Notes under the pieces: generated by a model
The model's database searches: none
What the model saw: only the letters and a program-made list of their open reading frames with translations
What the model was told of the DNA's origin: nothing
Shown: positions 52,091-62,231 of the stretch, piece by piece
How positions within the stretch are numbered: position 1 is the stretch's first letter
Layout: each line of letters begins with the position of its first letter
NCBI GenBank assembly: GCA_965240325.2
Contig: OZ251224.1
Coordinates: 3,224,001-3,288,000 of the forward strand
Length of the DNA stretch: 64,000 nucleotides
Source: Rebecca billardiae RCC1528
Taxonomy: Eukaryota > Haptophyta
Reading direction: 5' to 3'
Translations under genes and position numbers: made by a program

Positions 52091-54334
52091 TCACAGGATG
52101 AGCGCCTGCTTGTGCGCGGACACGGGCGTCACGTGCGACGGCGTGCGCACCGGCGTGGCGCGCCTCAAGTTGAGCAGCTCCTCGACGGCGTCCGCGTCGT
52201 GCTCCATGTGCCGCTTCGAGACGGGCGTGTGCACCATCTTCGTCGCGCCCGCGTCCACGCCGTCGCGCGTGTCGCTCCACGGCGTGCCCATGTCATACAC
52301 CTTGCTGCCGACCGGCGTGCTGCCCGGCGCGGAGGGGTACGGCTCGGTCGGCGGGGACATGACAAAGTGCGCGCCAGTCTCGTCGACGCGCACGCGCTTG
52401 GCCGCAGACTCCGGGGTGATCACGAGGTCCGGCGTGGACGTCCCGCGGATCGGCGTCTGGCCGATGCTGCTGAGCGCGACAGCCGCGTCGTCCGCGCGCG
52501 CGTCGCCGCCCCGCGGCGGCGTCGTGTGCCCCGCGCGCGCGATGTGCGCTCCGTAGTCGTAGTGCTCGTCGTCCGCGGCGCCTGAGCGGCGCGGCGCGCA
52601 GGCGGGAGCCGTGGGCGCGGGCGGCGCGCGTGAGCGGCACTCCCGGGCAGAGCGCGCGCTCGTTTCCCATGCGAGCGAGCGAGCCTGCGCGCGCGCGCGC
52701 GCGAGCGCGCACCGACGCTGCCGGAGACATCGGTGCTCTTGGGTCCGCTCGCGACCCCAACCAGCTCGCCGCCCGCCGCGGCCGCGGCGGCCGCCGCCTC
52801 GGCCGCAGCGCGCGCGCGCTTGCCCGCCGCCGAGCGCTTCTTGCGGATGGGCTGCTGCAGAGCGGCGAGATGGTCGGGGTGGACCGGGCCGATGTTTGGG
52901 TTCTCCGCCATCTGCCGCTGCAGCCGCCGGCGCACGGAGTTGTTCCAGTGGTTCTTCACCGCGTTGTCCGTGCGGCCGGGCAGCAGCCGAGCGATCTCAG
53001 CCCAACGGTTGCCCATCTGGCGGTGCGCGTTGATCAGCGTCTCGTCCTCCTCCGCGGTGAAGCTCTCCTTCCGGATCGACGGGTCGAGCTGGTTGTGCCA
53101 CCGCTCGCGGCACTGCTTGTTCAGCCGGCCCGGCAGGTGCGCGGCGATACGCGACCACTTGGTCGGGCCGAACTCGGCGACGAGCCGCGTGATCGTCGCG
53201 TCTTCCTGCGCGCGAGCGAGCGAGCGGCGTGGGCGGTGGAGGGCCACAGCCTCGCTCGTCAGCTCACGGCGGTGGCGCCGCGGCTCGGCACGGCGCGCGC
53301 GCGCCACAGCCGCGGGCGCGAGTGCAAGCCCGCTCGCACGCCGGCGCAGCCGGTGAGCGACGTCGGGGCGTGCGCCGCAGCGGCCGCGCACCTCGGGTGT
53401 CCACGGGCCCTTGATGCGGCTCGGGTCGAGCGCGCGGTTCCACCGATCGCGGCACTGCCACTCCGAGCGCTGCACGAGCTGCAGGGCCACCGCCTCCCAG
53501 TCCACCTCGTTCTCGCCGTACGTGGCCACGAGCTGCTTGAGCTTCTCGTCCTGCGAAGCACAGCAGCACGGCGCAGCGCAGCGCAGCGCGGCGCGGCGCG
53601 GCACGGAAGGCCATCACAGTCAGACACGGGCGCCGGGGGCGGGACGCGTCACGGCCGCGCCACGTCGGCGGCCGGGGTGCGAGGCCCGCGGGCAGCGGCA
53701 GCCCCAGCGTGCGGCCGCCCCGACGCGCGGCCGAGCGGGCGCGCACCTCCTCCGGCGACCACGCTCGCGGCCGCCACCGCGGCTTGCCCTTGCCCGAGAA
53801 CTTGGACACCTTGGAGGGCTTGCCATCGGCGGCGGGCGGCGCGGCGGGTGCGTCGGCGCTGCCGTCGGCGGGCTCCGAGCGGCCGTCGGGGTCTTCCTCG
53901 TCCTCCTCGTCCTCCTCCTCCTCCGCGTGCCGCGCCTCCTCCTGCGTCGCAAACTGGCTCGGGTGGTGCGTCACGAACTCGCTCCGGTGCGTCGCGAACT
54001 CGCCCGGGTGCGCGTGCTCCTCGAGCGGGGTCTCGGCGGCCGGGGTGTCTGTCAGGTTCTCATCAGCAGCGCTGTGCGGTGGGCGCAGACGCGGCGCGGG
54101 TGCGTGGGGCGCAGGCGGTGAGCGGCGAGGCCAGCGATGGCTTGGGTGGATTCGATGGCGCCTGGAAGCTGCGCGCGTGCCCCCGCGCGCAGCACACGCC
54201 CCCCGTCGCCCACCCTTTGCCTGTGGGCGCGCAGCCGTACGGGCGAGCACGGCAATTTGCATGCGAGCGCACCTCAGATCGAAGTCATGCTCGGGCACAT
54301 CGACGTATTCGTCGAAGGTGAAGCTGCGGGGCAT
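52091..54334 (-). CDS. R1R2R3-type MYB transcription factor (MYB3R)
   Basis: Proposed exons, in coding order: 54334-54273, 54071-53747, 53550-53392, 53205-52713 and 52581-52091, giving 509 residues. Introns are 201, 196, 186 and 131 bp, all with GTGCGC donors and CAG acceptors. The N-terminus is acidic (EEEEDEEDEEDPDGR). Three Myb repeats follow: R1 at about 122-178 (WSPEEDEKLKQLVATYG), R2 at about 176-226 (ATITRLVAEFGPTKWSRIA...QCRERWHNQLDP) and R3 at about 227-281 (FTAEEDETLINAHRQMGNRW...NAVKNHWNNSVRRRL). Three-repeat MYBs bind MSA-type AACGG elements and control G2/M genes in plants and algae. The C-terminal half has TP-dipeptide sites (GHTTPPRGG, GQTPIRGTSTP, VITPESA, THTP-like VHTPVSK), plausible CDK targets. 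R1, R2 and R3 are split across exons at the expected places. Confidence 0.92.
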
Positions 54335-56552
54335 GATACTGGGTGTGTTGGGGACGCGCGCGCGCCGTCGGTGTCAGCCGAGGGCGCCGGCACGCCCGGG
54401 CGCGAGCCCATCTCCCGAGGCGCTAAACAGGGCTGCTCACCTGCGGCTCGCCGACACCAGATTGTCGGGCGCACGGGCCATCTCCGGCGGCGATCTGCGC
54501 GGGCAACGCGACCGGGGTTGGAGGGTCAGCGCGGAGCCCCGAGCCCCACGCGCCGCGTGCGCTCCGTCCCCCGCGCCCGCGCACCCGTCGAGGTAGTACA
54601 TCGGGCAGCTGTGCCCACAGCAGTGGTTAGGCTCGTGAAAGGGCTGGCACGCTCTGGCCCGGTTCGGGTCAGCCGAGCAAGGGCCAACGGCGGTAGGCCC
54701 TTTTCGGCCGCAACGGGTGGTGCGTGCTTACGCCCGCTCAGATGCGGCAGCGGGCGCGGCTTCGCGAGGGGTCGCGAGGCCGCGCGAGTCTGTTGCGCAA
54801 CTTACAAACTGTCGGCGACGAGGGAGTCTGAACCGGAACGGCACGCGTGGTTGACGTAACCGGCCAGTGGTCCGGATGAATCTCCGACTGGTGCTTCCGG
54901 ACTTCTCACCGAGAAGCGCCGGAACGGCGGAACCGGCAGCCGCGCCGGCCCGGCCTCTCTCGGCCGGCGCGTGGTCACGGCGCTGTCCGCCCCGGATCGG
55001 GCGGTGCTCACGTCACCGGCCCGGCTCGATGACGAGCGCCGTCTTGCCTTTACGCGACCAGCGAAGACGATCCGCCAGCTTGTCCCACCGATGCCAGCCA
55101 CGCGGCGCTACTCCCTCAGCGCCGCGCGGCGCGGGCCAAGACGACTTGTGTCATCCTCAGCCATAGCCAGATGCGCTACGCACATGTTTCGTGCGGGCCG
55201 GAGCCCGGAGGGCCGGCCCACACCCGTAGAACGGGAGTCCACTGGCATTCGGCTGAGCGGAGTGATGGACGTGATCGTCAACTGGTGCACGCGACTCGCT
55301 TACCTTCGAGGCGAGCTTGTCACGGTGGCCGTGATTGATAGCTCCGCACAGCATCATGTAGCAAGCACAGACGCGCAGACCACTGCGCACGCCCTCTCCT
55401 TTTCCACATCGGCGCCGGCAGTAATGGACTCAGCTGAGGCTCCACCACGGCGCCGACTCGGCGACTCTTCCTCTGCGGGCTGGGCCGACGTGCGATGATG
55501 CATCATGATGATGACGCCGCTAGATCTGCGGAGATGCATCACAAGAACTCGGATTGCTGAATCTGTCGAGCAGACTTATCTGAGACACTCACTAGCTGAG
55601 TACAGTAGAAAGTATAGTAGTAGTATGCGACAGTAGTGAACACCATCCGAAGCTCAAGTCATCCGGCCGCGCACCGCGCGAACCGGAGTGCCATCAATCC
55701 CGCGGCGCGCAGTGGCTACGTGATGGCCGGCCTCAGTAGAGCTCGTCGAAGCTGCTGCTGAGCTCAACGCGTCGCTGCGGTGCGCAGGAGGCGGGGCTGT
55801 GGACGAGCTCGGCAGCGGCATCAGGCTCAGCTGAGCATTTTGCCGTCTCTCAGCGGGCTTGCTGATGAGCGCTAGCTGCGCCCGAGACCATCCGCTGGGG
55901 TGAGGGCGGCGGCTGCCTCCCAGCTGTTGCTGCTCGTCACGTCTGTGAGCCCGGGGTACCTCGGCGCCCAGTTCACGCCCGTGGCTAGCGGCCCTGAGCG
56001 CGAGCGCATCTCCGTCAGGAATGGCCGCTGCGCTACTACGCTGGTCGGAGCGCTTGTCTCAGCCTCGTCACGACATGTTTGGCCGCTTGACGCCTCGGTG
56101 GCCATCAATACGACGCGCACGAGTGGCAGCGGTATTAAGCTGACGCCGCTGGACGCATGCGCCGTTTACATCCTGGGCATCAACGTGGAGCTGCGCGTCA
56201 GCTTCGCTCGAGCTGACAAGTCCGCCATGCTGTACTGTAAGCACTGTACCTCCCTCGGCTCAACTTTGATGCTTGGGGATTCCACCGCAGTAATCTCGCC
56301 TGCCTGAGCTGTGTGCGTCTCTTATTCTTAGTAAACTGTAGCGCGAGCAGACGTTTTGTATCACCCAAAGCAAGGAGACTTTAAAAAACCACACCCCTTG
56401 CCCAAAGAAGCGTTTTCCCGGTCCGCTACAGATACGGTTTAGAAGATCGAAACGCCCAGTCTGAATCGGCCGCAAAGTTTGTGGCTGAACCGCCTTCGTC
56501 GCTCGGCGGGACCAAACCTCACGAACGCCGCGCCGTCGCCCTCCGTGCGGGC
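54335..56552. other. Long divergent intergenic region (MYB3R / F-box)
   Basis: This is 2.2 kb between opposing starts. Two AACGG cores (about 54684 and 54712) lie about 350-380 bp upstream of MYB3R. A 135-codon frame at 55900-56307 has a signal-like start but no ATG. The right arm of the 50 bp inverted repeat is at 56291-56340. I see no supportable gene. Confidence 0.5.
56291..56340 (-). repeat. 50 bp inverted repeat, right arm
   Basis: Exact reverse complement of 41530-41579, about 14.7 kb away. The pair brackets ARPC4, repeat locus 1, the arabinosyltransferase, the small membrane protein and MYB3R. Confidence 0.85.
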
Positions 56553-57476
56553 ATGTCGTCCCTCGAGTCCTTGCCGCTCGAGCTGCAGGCAGAGGTTTGC
56601 GCGCTGCTGGACGACAAGTCGCTGTGCAAGCTGGCCGGAGCGAGCCGCACGACCAACACCACCGTACACCTCCAATGGGAGTCGCGCTTCGCCACGTCGA
56701 TCGGGGATGCCGCCTCCTTGCGAGCGGCTGACGTCTCGCTGGGCGACACCTTCGTGAGCTCGTGCACCGGGGAGCGCCTGCTGCAGCGCCTGGGGAAGCT
56801 GGGTACGAGGAAGTCGCTATGCCTGTGGGTGAAGGTCCTGTGCGCCATGTGCAACGACGGCTCCTACATCTCGGGTCGGCCGCGCCTTTTTGGCGCGGAG
56901 CTGTACGGGGAGATCGCGCGCAAGCACGGCTGGCGGAAGCTGTACGAGACGGTGCACCGGCGGACGTGCGCCGACTGTGGCGTGGCGACCGCGCTTGTCC
57001 ACGTCCAGACGTGCAAGCGCGTGTGCCAGGGCTGCTTCGCTTCCAACGGCCCGAAGCGCCTATCGAGCGATCCGGCGGAGAACGGTCTGGAGGCACTCGG
57101 CGTCTGGTTTGACTGCGCACAGGTGCCTGGCCACAGGAAGCCACTACGGGGCTGCGTCACGTCTGAGCACGCCACGCATCGGGCCACCAGCCAGAAGGTG
57201 CGCAAGGATGACGTGGACGACATCAAGCTCGACGCTCTCTCGCTGAGTGACTGCGAGCCGAAGCGGTTCAAGCACCGGCGCATGCACTCGCCAAGCTGCT
57301 CCAACGGCATGCGCGCGCGCGCGCACCTCGCAACGAGTCCAGTGGTGCCCCTGTGCCGTGCCCTTGCGGTCGGCGGCAAAATGCTAGCTGCTCAGAACGC
57401 ACCCGCGCTCATCCTCTGGGGACCGCAGGCGCACGTCGACGAGTGGGAGGCAGGCTGCAGCGCGCCTTCGTGCTGA
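56553..57476 (+). CDS. F-box protein with Cys-rich motif
   Basis: This is a 307-residue protein from the ATG at 56553; an upstream in-frame GTG at 56481 is not used. Residues about 3-40 are an F-box (SLESLPLELQAEVCALLDDK, then SLCKLAGASRTTN), the module that docks substrate receptors to Skp1 in SCF ubiquitin ligases. Residues about 139-161 carry CADCG...CKRVCQGC, a Cys pattern that could bind zinc. The region between (LCAMCNDGSYISG, WRKLYETVHRRTC) is helical and of unknown target specificity. The C-terminus is basic and low-complexity with a Cys-rich tail. No leucine-rich, Kelch or WD repeats are seen. Confidence 0.78.
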   Translation: MSSLESLPLELQAEVCALLDDKSLCKLAGASRTTNTTVHLQWESRFATSIGDAASLRAADVSLGDTFVSSCTGERLLQRLGKLGTRKSLCLWVKVLCAMCNDGSYISGRPRLFGAELYGEIARKHGWRKLYETVHRRTCADCGVATALVHVQTCKRVCQGCFASNGPKRLSSDPAENGLEALGVWFDCAQVPGHRKPLRGCVTSEHATHRATSQKVRKDDVDDIKLDALSLSDCEPKRFKHRRMHSPSCSNGMRARAHLATSPVVPLCRALAVGGKMLAAQNAPALILWGPQAHVDEWEAGCSAPSC

Positions 57477-57897
57477 TGCCGATGGTGGCGTCAGCTGGCT
57501 CAGCTGCTCGTCAGTTTCGAATGCCATCTTGAGTCTGACGACGACTCCGACGACGGCGGCAAAGTACAGAATCGACGATGACGATCGCGAAGTGCAAGAG
57601 AGGGAGAGACGAGAGAGAGAAAGAGATCAGAGAGAGATCGACGAGAGAGAGAGGCGGACTTAAGCTAAGCTAATCCGCGAGCCCGAGGGCGGCCGGCCGA
57701 GCAGGCGAGCTACGGACGACTCAGACTGTGTAGATAGACGGTACGTAGTCTGTAGAGTGTCAGACGAGACTGAGACTGAGTGAGCCATCAGAGAGACAGA
57801 GAGTGAATATAGTGTCTTAGTGATACAGTAAAAGTGACTGCCGACGACAATGGGTGCGATATGGGCATGGCCTGAGAGACTGACGAATATGATCTGA

Positions 57898-57936
<39 letters not shown>

Positions 57937-57939
57937 GGG
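57477..57939. other. Intergenic spacer with GA-rich microsatellites
   Basis: Imperfect GAGA tracts lie at about 57596-57655 and a pure GA run at 57903-57932, just outside the left inverted arm of repeat locus 2. No gene was recognised. Confidence 0.6.
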
Positions 57940-58090
57940 GCGTTGCGCCAAGGGGCTTACAAAATACCACTGGGGGCGAAACACAGCTGTCGGATGAGAT
58001 GTACATGAGACGGAAAGTGTCCGGTCAGCGGAAAACACTGTGCGAGAAGTTTGAATCCGGGAAAGCGGGTAGATCTGTCGTGACCTCATC

Positions 58091-58489
58091 ATGGCCCGCG
58101 GTGCAGGGCGGAGCGCGTAGCGTGGAGCCCCGCCGGGGGCCCTCACTACGTTGTCAAAAAGATCTTTTGATCAAAGAAAAGGGGATGGGGGACGATTTTG
58201 AGGGCTGTTGGAGGGTGAGTTTTCGACTTTTTGAGGGGGGTATGCTGTCCATCACAGCTTAAAAGGCCGCGCCCGCTGCAATTCTTGTATCTACTATGGA
58301 CGGACGTGGGATCAGATACCCCGGGGGTGAAACAAGTGAGTATTCCTATCCCTCTTGTATGCTGAAGTACGAGTTTGCCGAGCGACGTTTGATTGTTTTG
58401 GGTCGAAAACAGCTATGAAGCCAGATTCTTTTGAATAGTGCTTGTTCAAATACGTTACCCGTCTGTCTCGATGGATGAACCGCCTCGTC
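58091..58489 (+). repeat. R1 repeat, copy 3
   Basis: Nearly identical to 43807-44205 and in the same orientation, 14 kb away. Joined directly to R2 copy C. Confidence 0.92.
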
Positions 58490-60271
58490 ATATTAAAAGA
58501 GATTCTTTTCAATAGCGCTTGTCCAACCAAGTTACCCGCCTGCCTCGATGGACGAACCTCCTCATAATATTGAAAGAGATTCTTTTGAATAGCGCTATTT
58601 AAAGCCAGTTACCCGCTTGCCTCGATGGATGAACCTCGTCCTGTACTCCTGTGCCATAAGTCCATAATGAAAGAGAGGCGCTTGTGAAAACAGGTTACCC
58701 GCCCGCCAGCGTTTATTGCGGGAGGCGCGACACGCCCGAGGCAGCGGGCGAGGATGCCGTGCAAAGGCGTGCGCGCCGCGCCGGTGCCCTCGCGCCGGTG
58801 GCGTGGGCTGGCTGGCTGCTGGTCTCGCCCACGCGCCCCACTCGCCCCAAGCGCGCAACGCCTGCGGGAAGCGCCGGCACCATACCTAACTAACCTGCGC
58901 GTCGACGCCCGTCCTGCCGCGGCCCGCGCCCTCTGATCGATCGTCGATCGGACCGCGTGCGTGCGACTCCGTCCGCGCCCGCGCGCAGGGTGGGAGGGGC
59001 TGATGCAGGAGCAGATGCAGGACTACCTCGAAATTGCACGCGACGAGGAGGTGCCCAGCGCGCACTTTACGCTGCGCGCATCATCGAGTGGTCGCCCAGC
59101 GAGCGCGGGCAGCCGCACCGCCGCCGGCTGACGGCGGGCGCAGCAGCGGCGCAGCTGCCAGCTGCGGACGCGCAGCGGGCGCGGAGTGGAGGCCGGCGCG
59201 GCGGCCGGGCAGCGGCGGCCGGCGCGGCAGCACGCTCGTATACATCGCGGCAGCTACCGCCGTCGTGCGGGGAAAGCACACGCTCTCCGCGGCTTCCAAG
59301 ATGCCGACGGGCCACGGCGTGCAGGCTGCGTGCGCGCTGCAGTGGCTGTGTCGAGCTGCCTGCGGCGTGTGCTCGAGGCGCGGCGCTCGCACGGGCTACG
59401 CGGGCGCAGCGGGTGCGCGCAGCTGGCGCACGCAGTGCCACGTCCTGCGGCGCCAGTTTGGCGGCCGTCCGCCCCCCCGAGCTCGAGTTCTGCGCGCTTT
59501 GCGACGGCGCGGCCGGCCGCGCCCATCTGCCTGCTTGCTTGGGCACGCCAGCATGGCCGCCGCCGGGCCTGCTACGCGCGCCGAAGCTGGAGGGCGGAGG
59601 AGGGCGCTGGGCTGCTCCTACGGCGTGCTGCAGCCCGGGCAGGCTCTACCGCGGCGCGGCGAGGCCGTCGCGCCTGCTCGCCGCCGTCGAGTCGCCCGTG
59701 CTGCGTGACCCTCGGCCGCACGTGCTCGGCGGCACCGCAGCAGGCGTCCCATACCACGGTATGCTCGAGCCGCTGTGCGCACCCAAGGCGCGAGCTGCTC
59801 GAGCGGGCCAGGTGGGCCCAGGGGGTGCGCGCAGCTGGCACACGCAGCCCCGCGTCATGGGGTGTCGGTTTGACGGTCGCCAGCCCCTGTGGGCTCGAGC
59901 GCTGTGCGCTTCACCACGGAGGTGCCGGCAGCGCCCCGCGGCGCGCAACGGCGGGGCAGCATGGCCGCCGCCGGCGCCGCCGCACATGCCGCCGCTTACG
60001 GGCAGTCGAGAGCTTGGGGCAGCACCTACGGCGCATGCTGCAGCTCGGGCGGGCTCTGCCAGCCTGCTGTGGCGTGATCGCGCATTTTCCAGACCGTCGA
60101 CTCGCCCGCGCTGCATAATATTCCATTATTCGTTTGCCGCGCGTGCTCGACGGCGCTCCGCGCTGCTGCTGCCGCTACGGCCGCGCGTTGGACGGACAGC
60201 ATATGCCGACGGAGGGTGCACCGCGGGCCCCTAACTACGTTGGTTCTATGGAAGGACCGCGGAACGCGGTC
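58490..60271 (+). repeat. R2 repeat, copy C (1782 bp)
   Basis: Same orientation and near-identical to copy A, including the 40 bp segment missing in B. It shares with B the 2-base-shorter form of a site where A reads GAGCTGCTTACGAGCG, so the copies are mosaics of each other. Confidence 0.92.
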
Positions 60272-60823
<552 letters not shown>

Positions 60824-61996
60824 TCAACTAGTCGTTACATCATCCACATCATCATTATCGTCTCCACCGCCTGCTGCACGCGCACGCGTGTTGAGCTCGC
60901 CAAAGTACGCCATGATAGCCTTCGGCCGCCCGTTGAGCACGCAGCTCTCCACCTCGACCGAAGCTCGCCAACGCTTTCCCTGCATGCCGCCCATCTGTGA
61001 CAGCTGCAGGTCATCGGCCGTGCGGGGGAGATAGTAGCCCACGTGCGGTGTGATGCCTAGCGCCAAGCGCAGCAGCTCGAAGCCGTCGAGGCCGCCCATC
61101 TGGCGCGCATCGAACGACTCGGCGTCTTGGTAGCTCGGGCCACCCCACGGCGGCGACAGGAAAACCACATCCGCGCGCAGCCTGGGTGCAAGGGCGGTGA
61201 AGTCACCGTGGATGAACTCGATGCGATCGGCAACACCGTACACGCGCGCGTTGTCTCGCGTGAGCTGCAGCCTGTGCAGGTCGATGTCGATGGCGACGAC
61301 GCGCTCGCACATCATCGCGAATTGAATCGCATTCCCACCCACGCCCGCAAACGGGTCGAGCACCAGATCGCATTGGCATCGGTGCGCGATGTGCCGCGCG
61401 AGCCGCTCAGGCGTGACTGAGAACCAGCCCTCCTCGTCCATCCGGATGCCATCGTCAAACCGCGACCAGAGCGAGTAGCGCTGCGGCCAGTACTTGCCCG
61501 CCGCTGCCGCAGCGGGCGTAGGGGCCGCAGCCTCGGCGGGCGCGTCCTCTCGCTGTGCCGGTGGCAGCTCGGCACGCGCCGAGTCGCGCTCGTCCAGAGC
61601 TGACGCGTGGCTCCCTGCGGCGAGAGTCAGCTCCCAGTTGCCCGCAACATCAATGAGCATCGCGTCTGACGAGCGTAGCTGGGCCAGCGAGATCGTGCCG
61701 TCAGCCGTGCAAAGCCCTTGGACGAAGAGCCCGTTCTGTTTGGCGTCGCACGCGACCAGCGTGCCCGACACTCGCGTCTGGTCGTGCATGAGGACATCCA
61801 CGCGTGAGCCCATGATCTTCCGCCAGACATCCAGCGTGCGAATGCGCTGGCGCCCGCGCGAAGCCTGGCCCTGCGCATCCTCTGCTCGCCTTCCGCTCGG
61901 GGCCAGGCCTGCCTCTGCCCGGGCGTGAGCCTCCGGCTTGGCCAGGCCCCCATCACGCATTGTCCGACGCGTGTGATGCACGGCGCAGTCCGACAT
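60824..61996 (-). CDS. Trimethylguanosine synthase fused to a Gemin7/LSm-like domain
   Basis: This is a 390-residue intronless protein from the ATG at 61996. Residues about 170-375 are a TGS1-type methyltransferase, which converts the m7G cap of snRNAs and snoRNAs to the 2,2,7-trimethyl cap. Diagnostic motifs are DEEGWFSVTPE, LDPFAGVGGNAIQFA (SAM motif I), VVAIDIDLHRLQLTRDNA, IHGDF and the catalytic FLSPPWGGPSYQ. Residues about 56-118 (WRKIMGSRVDVLMHDQTRVS onward to ALRSSD-like AQLRSSDAMLID) match the pattern of Gemin7, an LSm-fold subunit of the SMN complex that loads Sm rings on snRNAs. The linker is Ala-rich. One chain could thus couple Sm-core recognition with cap hypermethylation. The TGS1 part is certain; the Gemin7 part is a pattern match. 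Confidence 0.9.
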   Translation of the reverse strand: MSDCAVHHTRRTMRDGGLAKPEAHARAEAGLAPSGRRAEDAQGQASRGRQRIRTLDVWRKIMGSRVDVLMHDQTRVSGTLVACDAKQNGLFVQGLCTADGTISLAQLRSSDAMLIDVAGNWELTLAAGSHASALDERDSARAELPPAQREDAPAEAAAPTPAAAAAGKYWPQRYSLWSRFDDGIRMDEEGWFSVTPERLARHIAHRCQCDLVLDPFAGVGGNAIQFAMMCERVVAIDIDLHRLQLTRDNARVYGVADRIEFIHGDFTALAPRLRADVVFLSPPWGGPSYQDAESFDARQMGGLDGFELLRLALGITPHVGYYLPRTADDLQLSQMGGMQGKRWRASVEVESCVLNGRPKAIMAYFGELNTRARAAGGGDDNDDVDDVTTS

Positions 61997-62231
61997 GCTG
62001 GACGTCGTCGGCGTCCTTTCCAGCCAGGAGCTTTTTTACTTTTTGACGATCCTCGGATTGTCGTCAATGGCAATGGCCGCCCGGCGGCTTGTTCATCAGC
62101 TTGCCGGTGGTCCTGCGTGTGACCCTACTGTAGCTCCATTTTCTGACCAGTCCGTCCTCTCGGCGTGCCGGCGCGCGGAGCATGCAGTCTAGCGACGTTG
62201 CAGGAGGCATGCGGTACATTCGAGATGTCCT

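Noticed and set aside
54971-55498. 175-codon frame upstream of the F-box gene
   Set aside because: It starts with GTG, has an Arg/Ser/Ala composition typical of spurious frames here, and shows no domain.
55900-56307. 135-codon frame with a signal-peptide-like start
   Set aside because: It begins with GTG, has no early ATG, shows no recognisable family, and overlaps the inverted-repeat arm at its end. It could be an exon of an unseen gene, but support is too weak.
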